Below, piece by piece: positions 1 through 10,065 of a DNA stretch of 64,000 bases (position 1 is its first letter; the number at the start of each line of letters is the position of its first letter). The stretch spans positions 1,116,001 to 1,180,000 of the forward strand of contig NBBA01000010.1 of NCBI GenBank assembly GCA_002794785.1, written 5' to 3'. A program made the translations under genes and the position numbers. The notes below the pieces were generated by a model. It saw nothing but the letters and a program-made list of their open reading frames with translations. It did no database searches and had not been told where the DNA came from. The DNA is from Coniferiporia sulphurascens (lineage: Eukaryota; Basidiomycota; Agaricomycetes; Hymenochaetales; Hymenochaetaceae).

Positions 1-847
1 CACTTTTGACCTCTTGTGGATTCCTTGCAGGTGAGTGTAGTAGATAGCAATTAGGGTACTGAATATTGACTTGTGGATTCCTTGCAGTTGCAAGTGCTCT
101 ATCAGTGGTTTGAAGTTGCAGGTCTTGAGCTTATATCAATTACTTGATCTCATCATTTGCACTGTGAGTCGTGACATGGGAGGTGGTGGTGGAGATGACA
201 GTTCAGACCTCAGAGAGAACGATAGTGATGACAATGACAATGATGATGGTTCTCCCTCCAGAGGGATTGGAGACAAAGGTCATAAGACCCCAGGAAGAAA
301 AAATATGAAAGATAAAAAAGGGTGTACCCATACAAAGCTTGAGCACTTCATGGATGGCCCTTTCTATCCACTTATAGACCCCATGTAGGTCCATTGGCTT
401 CTTTGTGGCTTTGGTGATTGCCATGTTAATTCTTACTAATGAACTTCTTCCTATTAGAGCAAACAGATGAAAGGATATCATTTGCGATGTAGTATTTGGC
501 TCTCACCATACGCCTACCGACATCAATGAAGATATCAAAGCCGAGGCAGACACCGACAGAGACAGCAGGTCCAGGCACAGGGGCCGTAAGCATGACAGAA
601 GCGAGCTCAAGGACCTGATCAGTGATGCCATCAAGACTCTTGGTGATTGACAGATGGGGACTTCTCTGCATGAAGAGAATCACCTCACCATAGAGGGGGA
701 ACACCTTGCTCTTGAATGCGAATGCAACATGCATGAGGTGTTAGGTGGCAGCTGGGAATAACTTGACAGGGCCCTGAAGAGACCAATGAAACACTGACTA
801 GCGAGAAGGGGGCACCTAGTAATCTGAGAGGGGGCTCAGAGGGACTA
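1..847. other. Left flank, no gene assigned; possible remains of the Harbinger element
   Basis: I recognise no protein here. An open frame at 71-388 (+) has a low-complexity Asp/Asn/Ser/Gly stretch (about residues 36-60), and another open frame lies at 734-426 (-). Either could be a remnant of the accessory ORF that Harbinger elements carry beside the transposase, but no Myb/SANT motif is visible. An 18-bp direct repeat occurs at 13-30 and 70-87. Confidence 0.3.
13..87 (+). repeat. 18-bp direct repeat flanking an intron-like segment
   Basis: The 18-mer CTTGTGGATTCCTTGCAG occurs at 13-30 and 70-87. The first copy is followed by GTGAGT and the second ends in a TTGCAG acceptor, so the 57 bases between read like a GT-AG intron bounded by direct repeats. 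No surrounding gene was recognised, so splicing is inferred only. Confidence 0.4.
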
Positions 848-1408
848 TGTTAAGCTCAACGGTTACGTGGTGATCGGCGTCGGGGCTTCCTGATTGTCGA
901 GACTAATGGTACGGCAACGGGGCTTCCTAGATGTTGTAAGTCAAGGGTGGTCGTTTGGTGGGGCTTCCTGATTGACAATAGAAGCGTGGAATGCTTCTTA
1001 GCAGAGTTGGGTTATGACGAAGTGACTAGTGGCCTCTTAGGCACACAGTAGGCTGGTGGTAGCAGATAATGGGCTTGTATGAACAAAGAGCACAAGCTTA
1101 GGGCTTGTGCTACTGAAGTTACATGCTTATATGCTACTCTATGTGTTTGCTACTGTAGCACCTTGGTTAGGTATGTTTACCAGACTTATGGAAGGTCATG
1201 GAAACTCAAGGAGGGCCTTGGTAATACAAGTGCGGTGATCAGTAAGCAAAGCATGTCATGACGGTGCAATAAGGCGTCATCATGGCGTCTTATGGCATAA
1301 GGCGAATAAGGATGAGTAAGGCAGAGAAATGGGGGAGTTGTGCTGACTGATGATGACGAAGGGGAAGTGAGTCAGCGCAGTAGGGGGAAGTAAAGGAAAA
1401 TTGTAACA
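848..1408 (+). mobile_element. Solo LTR, family 1 (561 bp), TSD GACTA
   Basis: The element starts TGTTA, ends TAACA and is flanked by the perfect 5-bp target duplication GACTA (843-847 and 1409-1413). A second copy lies in reverse complement at 4231-4788. It carries three spaced copies of GGGGCTTCCT near one end (about 881-970), which could be a promoter or enhancer array. No coding region is present. TG...CA ends with a 5-bp duplication are the hallmark of an LTR left after LTR-LTR recombination. The strand assignment is arbitrary. Confidence 0.9.
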
Positions 1409-2744
1409 GACTATGCTCAGATCACACATAATGCTAAGTCAACATGACGGTAAGTAGATTGCTCAAAAATGAAAGACCATACAGGTAAATACCTAAGTTG
1501 ACACAACAGTAAGTAGAAGAGAAGAACAGGAAACAATAATGTTCGGCTCGACTACTTATAGGGCAATCAGAACATGTGAAGGTATTACCAAAAGTGAAAG
1601 GTCATGAGTCATAATGAGTCATTCAACTAAGGGGGATCAGGGAACAGGTGATCATGCCAAAAGGGGAAACATGAAAGGAAAGAACAGAAAGGAAAAAGGA
1701 TCGGAGGCAGACAAAAAAGGAAAGAAGATCGACTGCATCTAACACTATGAGGATGTTATGAATAACCATGAGAGCTTTGATTGAACAGTAAACAAAATTT
1801 AGTTTATTTCCAAACATATTCTGCAATGATGGGAAGTGCCCCTTCAGCATGCTAAACACATGCTCGATCTTGATACAAAGACCTGACAATTGGAAATTAA
1901 ATGATCGCCAGTGGTGGGCCTCGGCAGGATCATTTGTGAGATCGCTTGATGCAAACAGCCAAATTGTAAATTTAGTAAGTGGGTAGCCTGAAACCAATAC
2001 AATGCAGATGTAAGGACCACACATACACTGCCCATTATGTGTATGTATGGTGGACAATACCTTTATCTGCAAGAATATACTTGTCATCTTCGAAATATTT
2101 GCTCTTCTTGAGCCATAGGTTGGACTCCCTGAAGATGGTCATGTCATGAACATTTCCTGGCCAACCCAGCTCGAACTCAATAAAGTGGGACTTGTGGTTG
2201 CAGACTGCTTGCAAGATAACCTAAATAAAGTACATAAGATGATCAGGACCAAGGCACACATGCACATACAGGGAGATCTGAAACATACTGTGTAGAATTT
2301 TTTATGACACTAATACAACTCCCCATCCACAAGTGGTTTGTTCACAAGTGGGATGAGGGACCCATTGATTATCCCTATACAACCCGGAAATCCCATTTCA
2401 GCCATAACAGCTTTGAGAAGTGCATGATGCCTGGTATCAGGCCATGAAAGATGGGCAGGCCGAATCTGACAGAAGGCATGGACTACACATGAGCAATACA
2501 ATTAAATGGTACCTTCTGCAATCGAAGATTGCTCGGCAGCCTTAAGCACGGGATCATAGCCATGACGTAGGAGAAATACTGCCAGTTGGTACCAAGGAGG
2601 ATGCTTGGGCTTCATACCAGTTGAAATAAAAACTGGATCATCCTTGATAAGATCATGTGGCTTTACAAAGCTGCACTTTTCCATCCTGTTCTATTTTAAA
2701 AAACATACATGGAAGCCAACCAGAAGTTGGCAACACTGAAGTTC

Positions 2745-4093
2745 TGTTAGATTCGCTCCCTGATAAAGGGTTAGAAACAAGTGATAACAGATTCACACAA
2801 TGTTACTAGTTAGTTTAGGGTAGGCTTGGTACCCTTTACTCACTAGAGTGTTAGAGCTGATGATGGTGGTAAGAGACAAGAGATGAATTAAACTGCTTTT
2901 TACCACAATTTTACATTGGGCTTTTATACCCTACATGTTGTAGTCTATTTACTATGTTCCAGTAGATACTACAACCTACTACTCTTGCTTTATAAGTCAT
3001 AAGAATGTTCTGGTACAATCCTGTACATGCTATTTACTATTCTTAGCTTCTTATGAGTCAGTAAAATATTCCAGTACGTTCTACAGCCTACCTTGCTATC
3101 TTTATCTTATGCCAGAACCTTCTTTGAGTTTCCATCGAGTCATACAGTACAATACCTAAGTTAACCATTCTCAGATACTACTATACCTATGATGCTTCTC
3201 CTTATTTCCTAATTGGTTCTGCTATGCGATGCACTATACTTGGCTCCCATCAATTGCATCTTCAATTGATCGCCATGCTTCCATCGGCTATTCTTAGCCG
3301 AACGCTTAGATATACTTGTGTGGCTCAGCGATTATGCTAGCCTTCTTAATCTTATCTTGTTGTGGCTTGTTACTTATTACCATAGACTAAGATTGAGTCA
3401 TTCCTTCCATAATATCATTAAAAGGGGTTCATTCTGGTGTTCTATCGTCTACTGGCATAAAGAGCTCCTCTGGCCCTGTAGCATTTATATTCGTTATCCT
3501 GCTATACCCAGGTGTGACTCCATATGACAGTTCATCATTGAACCATCGTATTATGATCTCCTTATCTATTGGTACTAACTCCTGTCTTTGATTTGGTTCC
3601 TTTTGATCTACTGTTGTGTGTCCTTTGGCTATGAAGTTGGCTTTGTATGCAAATAGTTGTTCTCGTAATTGTTTATTGATAGTATGAACTATTTGGTGTG
3701 CCGCTTCTGCATAATCGGTTGATGTAATAACCGCCCTTTGATAACATAATTCATTATGTGGCCAATTATAAATCTTGGTTCTTGTGTAAGTGCTGATTAC
3801 ATATCTATTCAGTTGGTATGAGAACATAGTTGCTCTATGTTCAATTATTACTTCCAGCCTTTCCGCCACTTGTTGTTCCCTTGTAGTATGATTGAATGTA
3901 ATTTGACAGTTGTCATATCCTGCATTCTGTCCTACTGTTGCACATGCAATATTAAAAGCTTTCCATGCTACTTGATCTGCATCTTTACAGCGTTGGCACA
4001 GGTTCCTTGTATCAATTAAAGTTATGGGTCTTGCCATGTCGATCTTGCTAATCCGTTGATCCGGCGATCACGATTTTCATCAATTTACTAACA
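2745..4093 (-). mobile_element. ORF-bearing LTR-like element, family 2, copy A (1349 bp)
   Basis: It begins TGTTAG and ends CTAACA on either strand and is highly similar end to end to 29528-30876 and, inverted, to 33760-35081. In the sense orientation (minus) an ORF starts 56 bases from the 5' end, and a TATA box (TATAAAAG, complement of about 2921-2928) lies about 180 bases before the 3' end. Flanks AGTTC and GTGAG do not match, so this copy shows no target duplication, unlike the other two. It interrupts the Harbinger transposase. Confidence 0.8.
3429..4037 (-). CDS. Unrecognised 202-aa protein encoded inside family-2 LTR, copy A
   Basis: The start codon is MARPITLIDTRN, 56 bases inside the element. 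I do not recognise the family. Visible features are a Cys pair (CQRC) near residue 14, a well conserved middle (residues 30-150 nearly identical in all three copies) and an acidic Pro-rich end. Compared with the 216-residue copy B, this one stops early because a CGA arginine codon has become TGA after DDRTPE. No signal peptide or membrane segment is visible. It may be gag-like or a subgenomic product of an LTR retrotransposon; expression is unknown. Confidence 0.5.
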   Translation of the reverse strand: MARPITLIDTRNLCQRCKDADQVAWKAFNIACATVGQNAGYDNCQITFNHTTREQQVAERLEVIIEHRATMFSYQLNRYVISTYTRTKIYNWPHNELCYQRAVITSTDYAEAAHQIVHTINKQLREQLFAYKANFIAKGHTTVDQKEPNQRQELVPIDKEIIIRWFNDELSYGVTPGYSRITNINATGPEELFMPVDDRTPE

Positions 4094-4230
4094 GTGAGCC
4101 CCTAGGCTTACAATACAATCCGAAAAGAAGCATATATGCACCTCAAGAACACCTTGAAGTGCCTATTGCTTGCTGTATGCAGCAACTTCATCAAGAAGTC
4201 TTGCAAGTGTATGGCATTGTACAGACCCCA

Positions 4231-4788
4231 TGTTACAATTTTCCTTTACTTTCCTCTAATGCGCTGACTCACTTCCTCTTTGTCATCATCAGTCAGCGCA
4301 ACTCCCCCATCTCTCTGCCTTACTCATCCTTATTCGCCTTGCACCATAAGACGCCATGATGACGCCTTATTGCACCATCATGACGTGCTTTGCTTACTGA
4401 TCACTGTACTTGTATTACCAAGGCCTTCCTTGAGTTTCCATGACTTTCCACAGTCTGGTAAACACACCTAACCAAGTCGCTACAGTAGCAAACACATAGA
4501 GTAGCATATAAGCATGTAACTTCAGTAGCACAAGCCCTAAGCTTGTGCTCTTTGTTCATACAAGCCCATTATCTGCTACCACCAGTCTACTGTGTGCCTA
4601 TTGGCCATTAGTCGCTTCGTCGTAACCTGACTCCACTTAGAAGCATCTCGCGTCCACATCGTCGATCAGGAAGCCCCACCGACGATCACCTTCGACTTAC
4701 GACATCTAGGAAGCCCCGTTGCCGTACCATCAGTTCCGATGATCAGGAAGCCCCGACGTCGATCACCGCATAACCGTTGCACTTAACA
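4231..4788 (-). mobile_element. Solo LTR, family 1, inverted copy (558 bp), TSD CCCCA
   Basis: This is the reverse complement of the family-1 LTR at 848-1408. It starts TGTTA, ends TAACA and has a perfect CCCCA target duplication (4226-4230 and 4789-4793). The different TSDs of the two copies show independent insertions, so they are not the inverted termini of one transposon. It sits inside the N-terminal coding part of the Harbinger transposase. Confidence 0.9.
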
Positions 4789-4946
4789 CCCCAAGCGTTC
4801 CGTTGCAAAGACCCCAATGCCACTGAAGCTGTAAGAAGACCAAGAAGTTCTTTGTCATCATCTTTGCTGCCAACTAGAAGAAGTGCAGCAAGGTACATGA
4901 GATGCTGAGCATGTTTTTGCATTTGTTGAGCAGAGTTCTGAGACAC

Positions 4947-5295
4947 ACACTTAATTTAGAATGCACACATATAAGTTGCAATCACCCCAAAAAGGAGGGC
5001 ATAGATCTATTTGTAAGCCTTAAACAAGGAAAGTGAAGATCTACGCTACGGTACATAAAGCATTTTACAAATTCGTCCACATATAGATAGAATGCACATG
5101 GTCAAATTCTAACTCTGACGAAAAAACTATGCTACAACTGCTCTGGAGCAGTTGTAGAGAATTGCAACTTTCCTCGCCCAAAAAGGAAGCCACCAAACTC
5201 CCGGACCAATCTCTACACCCGATATCAAACTGACGGTCTGGTACAGCTACCCTGCCAAACTAAAAATCGTACGATAACTTGCAATTGAGAGGGGC
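4947..5295. other. Intergenic, nothing recognised
   Basis: About 350 bases upstream of the Harbinger start. No gene, repeat or promoter motif could be assigned. The Harbinger outer terminus probably lies here but was not identified. Confidence 0.4.
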
Positions 5296-5672
5296 TATTG
5301 TTCGCTGGTTGCACGTCCCGCACGCCCGTCTCTGAGGTCTCCGACTCTGAGGAGACCCACCCATCCACTGGCACGGAGCACGCGGTACCAATACATATCA
5401 ATATTCTATATCCAAAGTCTCAGTCGGTGGCGTTCCAAGCACACGAAGTGAGGCGGTCCGAAATGAGCTCACCAGGGTTATTAGCTCTCGTCATCATATA
5501 TGAAAGCAAAGACCGAGCTTGTTGGGCTCCAGATTGATCGTGGCATGCATGCCTGGTTCGAGCCGCGTCTAGGGAAAGTCAGTCTGAAGTCCCAGACGAG
5601 AGAAGGAGGGTGGAAGAGAAACGCGAATGCGAGGGTATTGAGGGAAGCTCACCGCTTCAATTGTTTGATTCC
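5296..5672 (+). repeat. Dispersed repeat, copy 1 (matches 40541-40935)
   Basis: The segment aligns along its whole length with 40541-40935 with point changes and small gaps; shared blocks include GAAATGAGCTCACC and ATATGAAAGCAAAGACCGA. At about 5672 the similarity jumps directly to the sugar-transporter gene (from about 43333). Repeat plus transporter fragment therefore form one duplicated block that lacks the 2.4 kb separating them at the other locus. No coding capacity is supported. Confidence 0.75.
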
Positions 5673-6165
5673 GAACATGACTGTAGGCCTGCAACCAACA
5701 CCATCAGAGAGGTAGGGGTATGCAGCGAGGGCGCAATCTTTTGGATGACGTTAAGGAGACCAGGAATGCTACCGGTGGGGTAGTTGAATGTAGCAGTCGA
5801 CTAGGTGAGGGACTAGAGACCAAACATTATGCTTCCGACATAACCGTTTGTGGAGGCCGGCTGCCGAACGTGGTGAATCCAATAAGTGGGTTGAGCAAGT
5901 AGAAGAGACATACAAGAGAACGATTCATCCATTCGAGGACAGTGAGTCTGCGCGTCGAGGGAAGTGCAGGCCAGACTCGAGCCCAGACATGGAGAGTAGC
6001 TTACCGGCTGTTGTATTACCAGTTCCTGTTGGGGTTGAGGAGCTGAACATATCCGGCGGACTCGCCAGAGATGGAAATGGCACAGGCATCCATGCTGTCA
6101 GTTTCAGGGAAATTTGGAAACTGGACGACGCTGGAGGGGGATGACTGGGTGGAGAAGCGGAGGGA
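5673..6165 (-). pseudogene. 5' fragment of an MFS sugar-transporter gene (duplicate of 43333-43850)
   Basis: The minus strand matches the start of the intact transporter gene: 5' leader, start codon (6091-6093), a first exon still reading SGESAGYVQLLNPNRNW, the first donor, and sequence up to about residue 105. It is disabled. A TAA is present just after NRNW through a 3-base insertion, a +1 insertion shifts exon 2 (near 5928), and everything after the first two membrane segments is missing. Similarity stops at about 6165, just upstream of the start codon. It lies in the same order and orientation relative to the dispersed repeat as at the parent locus. Confidence 0.85.
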
Positions 6166-6899
6166 TGAAAGAACGAAGAAGCAAATCGACTTCGGCGTCC
6201 GGTCTTGGGCTAAGTTGCCGAGAGCCGCCGGCGGGCGCTAGTGCCGATCACCGTTCCTCTTTGCTTCCGCATACAGTGTATGTCCAACTTTTGACAGAAA
6301 CTCCTCTTCATGTAGTTTATCCATAAGTATAATCCCAGTGCACCGGTCCGACAAGTCAGTAAGACAGACATACATATGGGCCTAACGTCGAGCCATAACC
6401 CAGAATATTTGTGTAGCGGGGTAGCAACACAGACGATCCAGTGTTGGACCAAGTAGAATCACCCATCTCGGGGGTACTGTTGTTTACGAAAACATCATCG
6501 GCACTCGGAGGAACTGCACCCGTATCCCGCTGTCACTCGCTAATAAGAATCTAGGACGTTGCAGTCTTACGCATAAATGGCCATGAGAGTCGTCGGAAGT
6601 GTCGAAGCTCTAGAGGCGCGTATGAGACCTAGAACGCGCATTTGCGTGTCCAACCAAGCACGCGATCACATAGATTCCGTCCGTTCGAAACCGTACACGC
6701 GGACAGAATAGACAGGAGGGAAAGGCGGACATCAAGGTAGGCCAAGATCTCCGTAAATACACTCTGCTGCAATTCGACTTTCGGAACATCGTGTCCCTTC
6801 ACGCCCGTATGGCGTCTCAGTGGCTTGGGTGAGGAGCCTGGATACATATCTATTAGAAAGACAATTCATACAGAACCACATACATCCACCACATTATAT

Positions 6900-7950
6900 G
6901 GATGCACGAGGATACCTTTATTAGTGGCAAAGAGATATATGCTCGTCGAGTTACGTCCGACCTGGGTCTTAGATTGCACGTTGATGTGAGAACAAGCGAG
7001 ACGGACTATGTCGTCGTTCTGCTCACCTAGGCCCAAATGAGAACGGGTTCAAAGCCACCTGCATATCGGCACGCCGGGTTAAAACCACCTCTAGGGCGAT
7101 ATACATCGGTAGCTATACCCCAAACGCCCATGTTTGAGGCGTACAGTTTGGTAAGATGAGAACCGTGCTTTTAGGACACATCTTTTCAAGTAGACGGACC
7201 ACCTTCGAAGACGACAAGCAGAGACCCGAGAGCGGACATGTAATGGACACAGGACGCTGCATCAACGGCCGCTTACGGGTGCAGGTACGGCAGGTGCTTG
7301 ACGTGCTCAAACGCCGATGTAGGGTCGTCATCCGTCCCAAGCGCATCGTCTAGCTCCTTGCACAGCTTAACCTAGACAGTCGGATGTATGCGATGTGGTA
7401 CGTTATCACAAGAGAAAAATCTTGAGGACGACAAGCGAGCGCAGTCAGCGAGGACGGAAAACAACAGAGTATATTATACAGTGCACTCACATTGACGTAG
7501 TGTTAAGTCCCCAATCCTCTGCTCCAGGTCCTCAGTCATAAACTCCTCGCCGCCCGTCGGCCTGCCCTCAAGCTCATGCCTTCCTAAAGCTTGCCAAAGG
7601 GCTTCGTCCGGTCTGTCGGGAAAGCGGGGCGCTTCGAGATCGTCGCGATGGCGAGACCAATGGGATGTTCATCGTCTTCTTGCTGTTCGTGTGCCGGGGG
7701 ATACGCCGCATGAACGGGCATCAACAAGGTGCAGTACACCCGTGAATACAGGGTACTCACCGCGGTCGTTCACGATCTTCATGGCAGGCACCTCCATAAC
7801 CTCGACAGCGGATACCGTGTTGCCTAAAGTTCTCATGGCCATCAATTGCCTCCTCCATTCTCACGATGCACGCTGCTCCCTTGTCTGCCTTGACCAAACT
7901 GAAAGATGGGCCGAGAGCCTAATTGTCTATTTGCGGAAACGCATAAAGTC
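6900..7950 (-). pseudogene. Cytochrome P450 relic A
   Basis: Minus-strand islands fit a basidiomycete P450. At about 7375-7255 is KLCKELDDALGTDDDPTSAF followed by EHVKHLPYLHP and a GTAAG donor (the stretch before the K-helix). At about 7055-7026 is ALNPFSFGPR followed by a GTGAGC donor (heme-binding loop), and further on VGRN at about 6950. The residue expected to be the heme Cys reads Gln in the likely spliced frame. The ExxR region and much of the N-terminal half cannot be read through stops. The same islands recur in relics B and C. The family call rests on motif order, not a search. Confidence 0.65.
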
Positions 7951-10065
7951 GGGTGTTAACTTCAAAGGGAAGAACCAGACGGTAAGGATCGGATGTTAAA
8001 AGCGCTAAGTGGAGACATTCGTACCATGGCAAACAGTCCGGCAGGCAGACTAACCCCTCCTTCGTCCTCCTCGCGGAAAGGTCTTGTTCATTGAGGTCGC
8101 ACAGCCTGCCCCAACAGCCAAGGAGAGCGCGCGCACGAGTTGCGGGACGTGTGGCTCAAATTCGAGCATGCCCGTCTACCAGAGCGATCCTGCGTTTTCT
8201 GCTGTCTCCGCGCACGAACGCGCACTCAGGCTGAAGAGTCTGCTATGCAGACATCGTAGAAATGAGATTTGATCACTCGCTTCCGTGAGTATACGCGACT
8301 TGAAGCGCGCTTGAGTTGGCAATTGATGCATGGTTGAGGACTAGACGCAGAAACGTGCCTGGTAAAGGAGCAATTATCAGAGGTATAACGCAAAGGACGT
8401 AGTTGAATTCCTTACGCGGCAAAGGATCCACTACTACACAGCACTCGCACAGAGGGACTCGCAATTGAAAAGACGCTGAGCGAGTTTCTTGTAGGGGTTG
8501 TAGACAACCTCGGATGCGTGTTCGTGTCCATACTAGAGACCCAGCCAGGCTACACGTCGGAGAACCTGCCCAGGAGCGGGTCGTGAGATACGGTACCAAG
8601 AGCTCGGGCACACTAGTAAGGGTCAGCACGGCTCAGGAGGGAGAATCGATGTTTAGAAGCGCGTTGTTCAAAGGTCGCCTTGGCGCTACAAGCCCCGGTC
8701 CCTCAGGCTTGCAAGTTTGAGAGCGGATGATTCGGAAAGACCATGTGCCACTCCCGGGGCTGAGCTTGAGCGACGTCTAGCAGTATCGTAGAGGCGATCA
8801 GACAGTTGATAAGCCGGAATATTAGCGCTAGCGTGGAGAGAAAACCCCAAGGTACTCACCATTACTGACCGGCCTCTGAGCAAACAATTCCCTGCCAATC
8901 GATCGTCCCCACCATATTCTCTGAAACACCGAGGTGTGCTGGAGGCCACGTAGATACTTCGAACATGCCCAAAGGGAATTTTTGCTCAGACAGGAAGCTA
9001 GCAGACGAAGCTGTAATTGCACTACAGCAGGAAGCCCAGTGTGAAGCAGACGCTGCCCATCGCTCCGTTGGAGTGGAGAGGCCGACGTCCGGCCTCGGCG
9101 TGGGTCCGGCGTCGATCCCCTCCACATGATCAGCGTCACCAGACGACGACAGCCTGCCTTAGTCCACAACATCCAAAGCTGACTGCGCTGGTAAATTCCA
9201 CCATGTACAGCTTAGCCCCGGCATAAAAAGAATACCACAGGCATAAAGTTGCAGGTATGGATGTCGCGCTTATTTCCTCAGAAGTTTCCTTCGCCGCCTC
9301 CTCGTCTTGTGCACCCGTCGGAAATTGTATCGGTACGGACATCTCCCAGTTTCGGGATGCAGCAGTTGATACTCTACAGATATCCGCTCTCTCCTCTTGT
9401 GACTGTAAGGTTGGCTCGTAGGGATACGTGCGCTTCAGCGACACTGGCACCCGGTCGCGTTTCCACTGGTGAAACAATGGTGGACGTCTCGATACCAGCA
9501 ATGCTTATCAGATCCTTCGGTATGCAGGCTCAAATTTATCTATGCTTTTTCAATTGAGCTTGTGAACATGTTTTTCTCTAGAGATTTCAAGATTTTCTGT
9601 CCAACACACGCCCGGCATGTCTGTTCATTAGTCGGGACTTGTTGATCATAATTCTGTCTTCTCTTGTTCGTACAAATCGACGCTTGATAATCTACGACAA
9701 ATGACGAGTTGAGGCATCGTACCATATGTGCCTTTCATATCACAAGCTCAGTCATGATGCCGGATCAATCGTTCACAAAGTTTCCGGTGTGTAATTCTTG
9801 GAAACGCAACCAAGGATTAAGCCACTTGTTCATCTTATGCGCTTCATCGTTCCTATTGATTAATTAATGTTCTCCGCCAAGCTCTCTTTGTCCTCCTACA
9901 CTGTATGATGGAACGGGCTCTTTCCACTCAACGATATATGCGCATGTAAGTGGGAAACTTTTTTGACCTTTATAAGCTAACAAATTCCCTCTCCACGAGG
10001 TTACAGTAGAACATGCATACGTTGTACAGTATCTTGAAAGTACATGAGTCGAGGGAGCAGATCCA
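7951..10065. other. Duplicated, mostly non-coding stretch between P450 relic A and NACHT-WD40 gene 1
   Basis: The whole stretch has a counterpart in unit B (about 18700-20825). Short minus-strand islands are shared, for example ENMVGTIDWQGIVCSE before a GTGAGTACC donor (about 8860-8930), and MSVPIQF at about 9340, so a second decayed gene may lie here. Stops and frame changes break both copies and I do not recognise a product. 9500-10065 holds no recognisable gene. Confidence 0.4.

Larger units (their letters stand above)
1690..4946 (-). pseudogene. Harbinger/PIF-type DDE transposase, degraded and interrupted by two insertions
   Basis: Minus-strand pieces in order: an N-terminal piece from 4946 (MSQNSAQQMQKH start) to the solo LTR at 4788; its continuation at 4230-4094; then, beyond a 1.35-kb insertion, a piece from about 2684 with KDDPVFISTG; a DDE core piece with GCIGIINGSLIPL at 2310-2501; and a C-terminal piece with IKIEHVFSMLKGHFPSL at about 1770-1870. 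These match the DDE_Tnp_4 (Harbinger/PIF) pattern. Removing the solo LTR and one TSD copy rejoins the N-terminal frame cleanly (NAWG then LYNAIHLQDF). The first catalytic Asp (usually DGT) is Asn at 2364-2366. Frameshifts and stops occur elsewhere. This is a dead element; the outer TIRs were not located. Confidence 0.8.

Noticed and set aside
848..4788. Long inverted repeats taken as TIRs of a large DNA transposon
   Set aside because: Each repeat has its own 5-bp target duplication (GACTA, CCCCA) and TG...CA ends, so they are solo LTRs.
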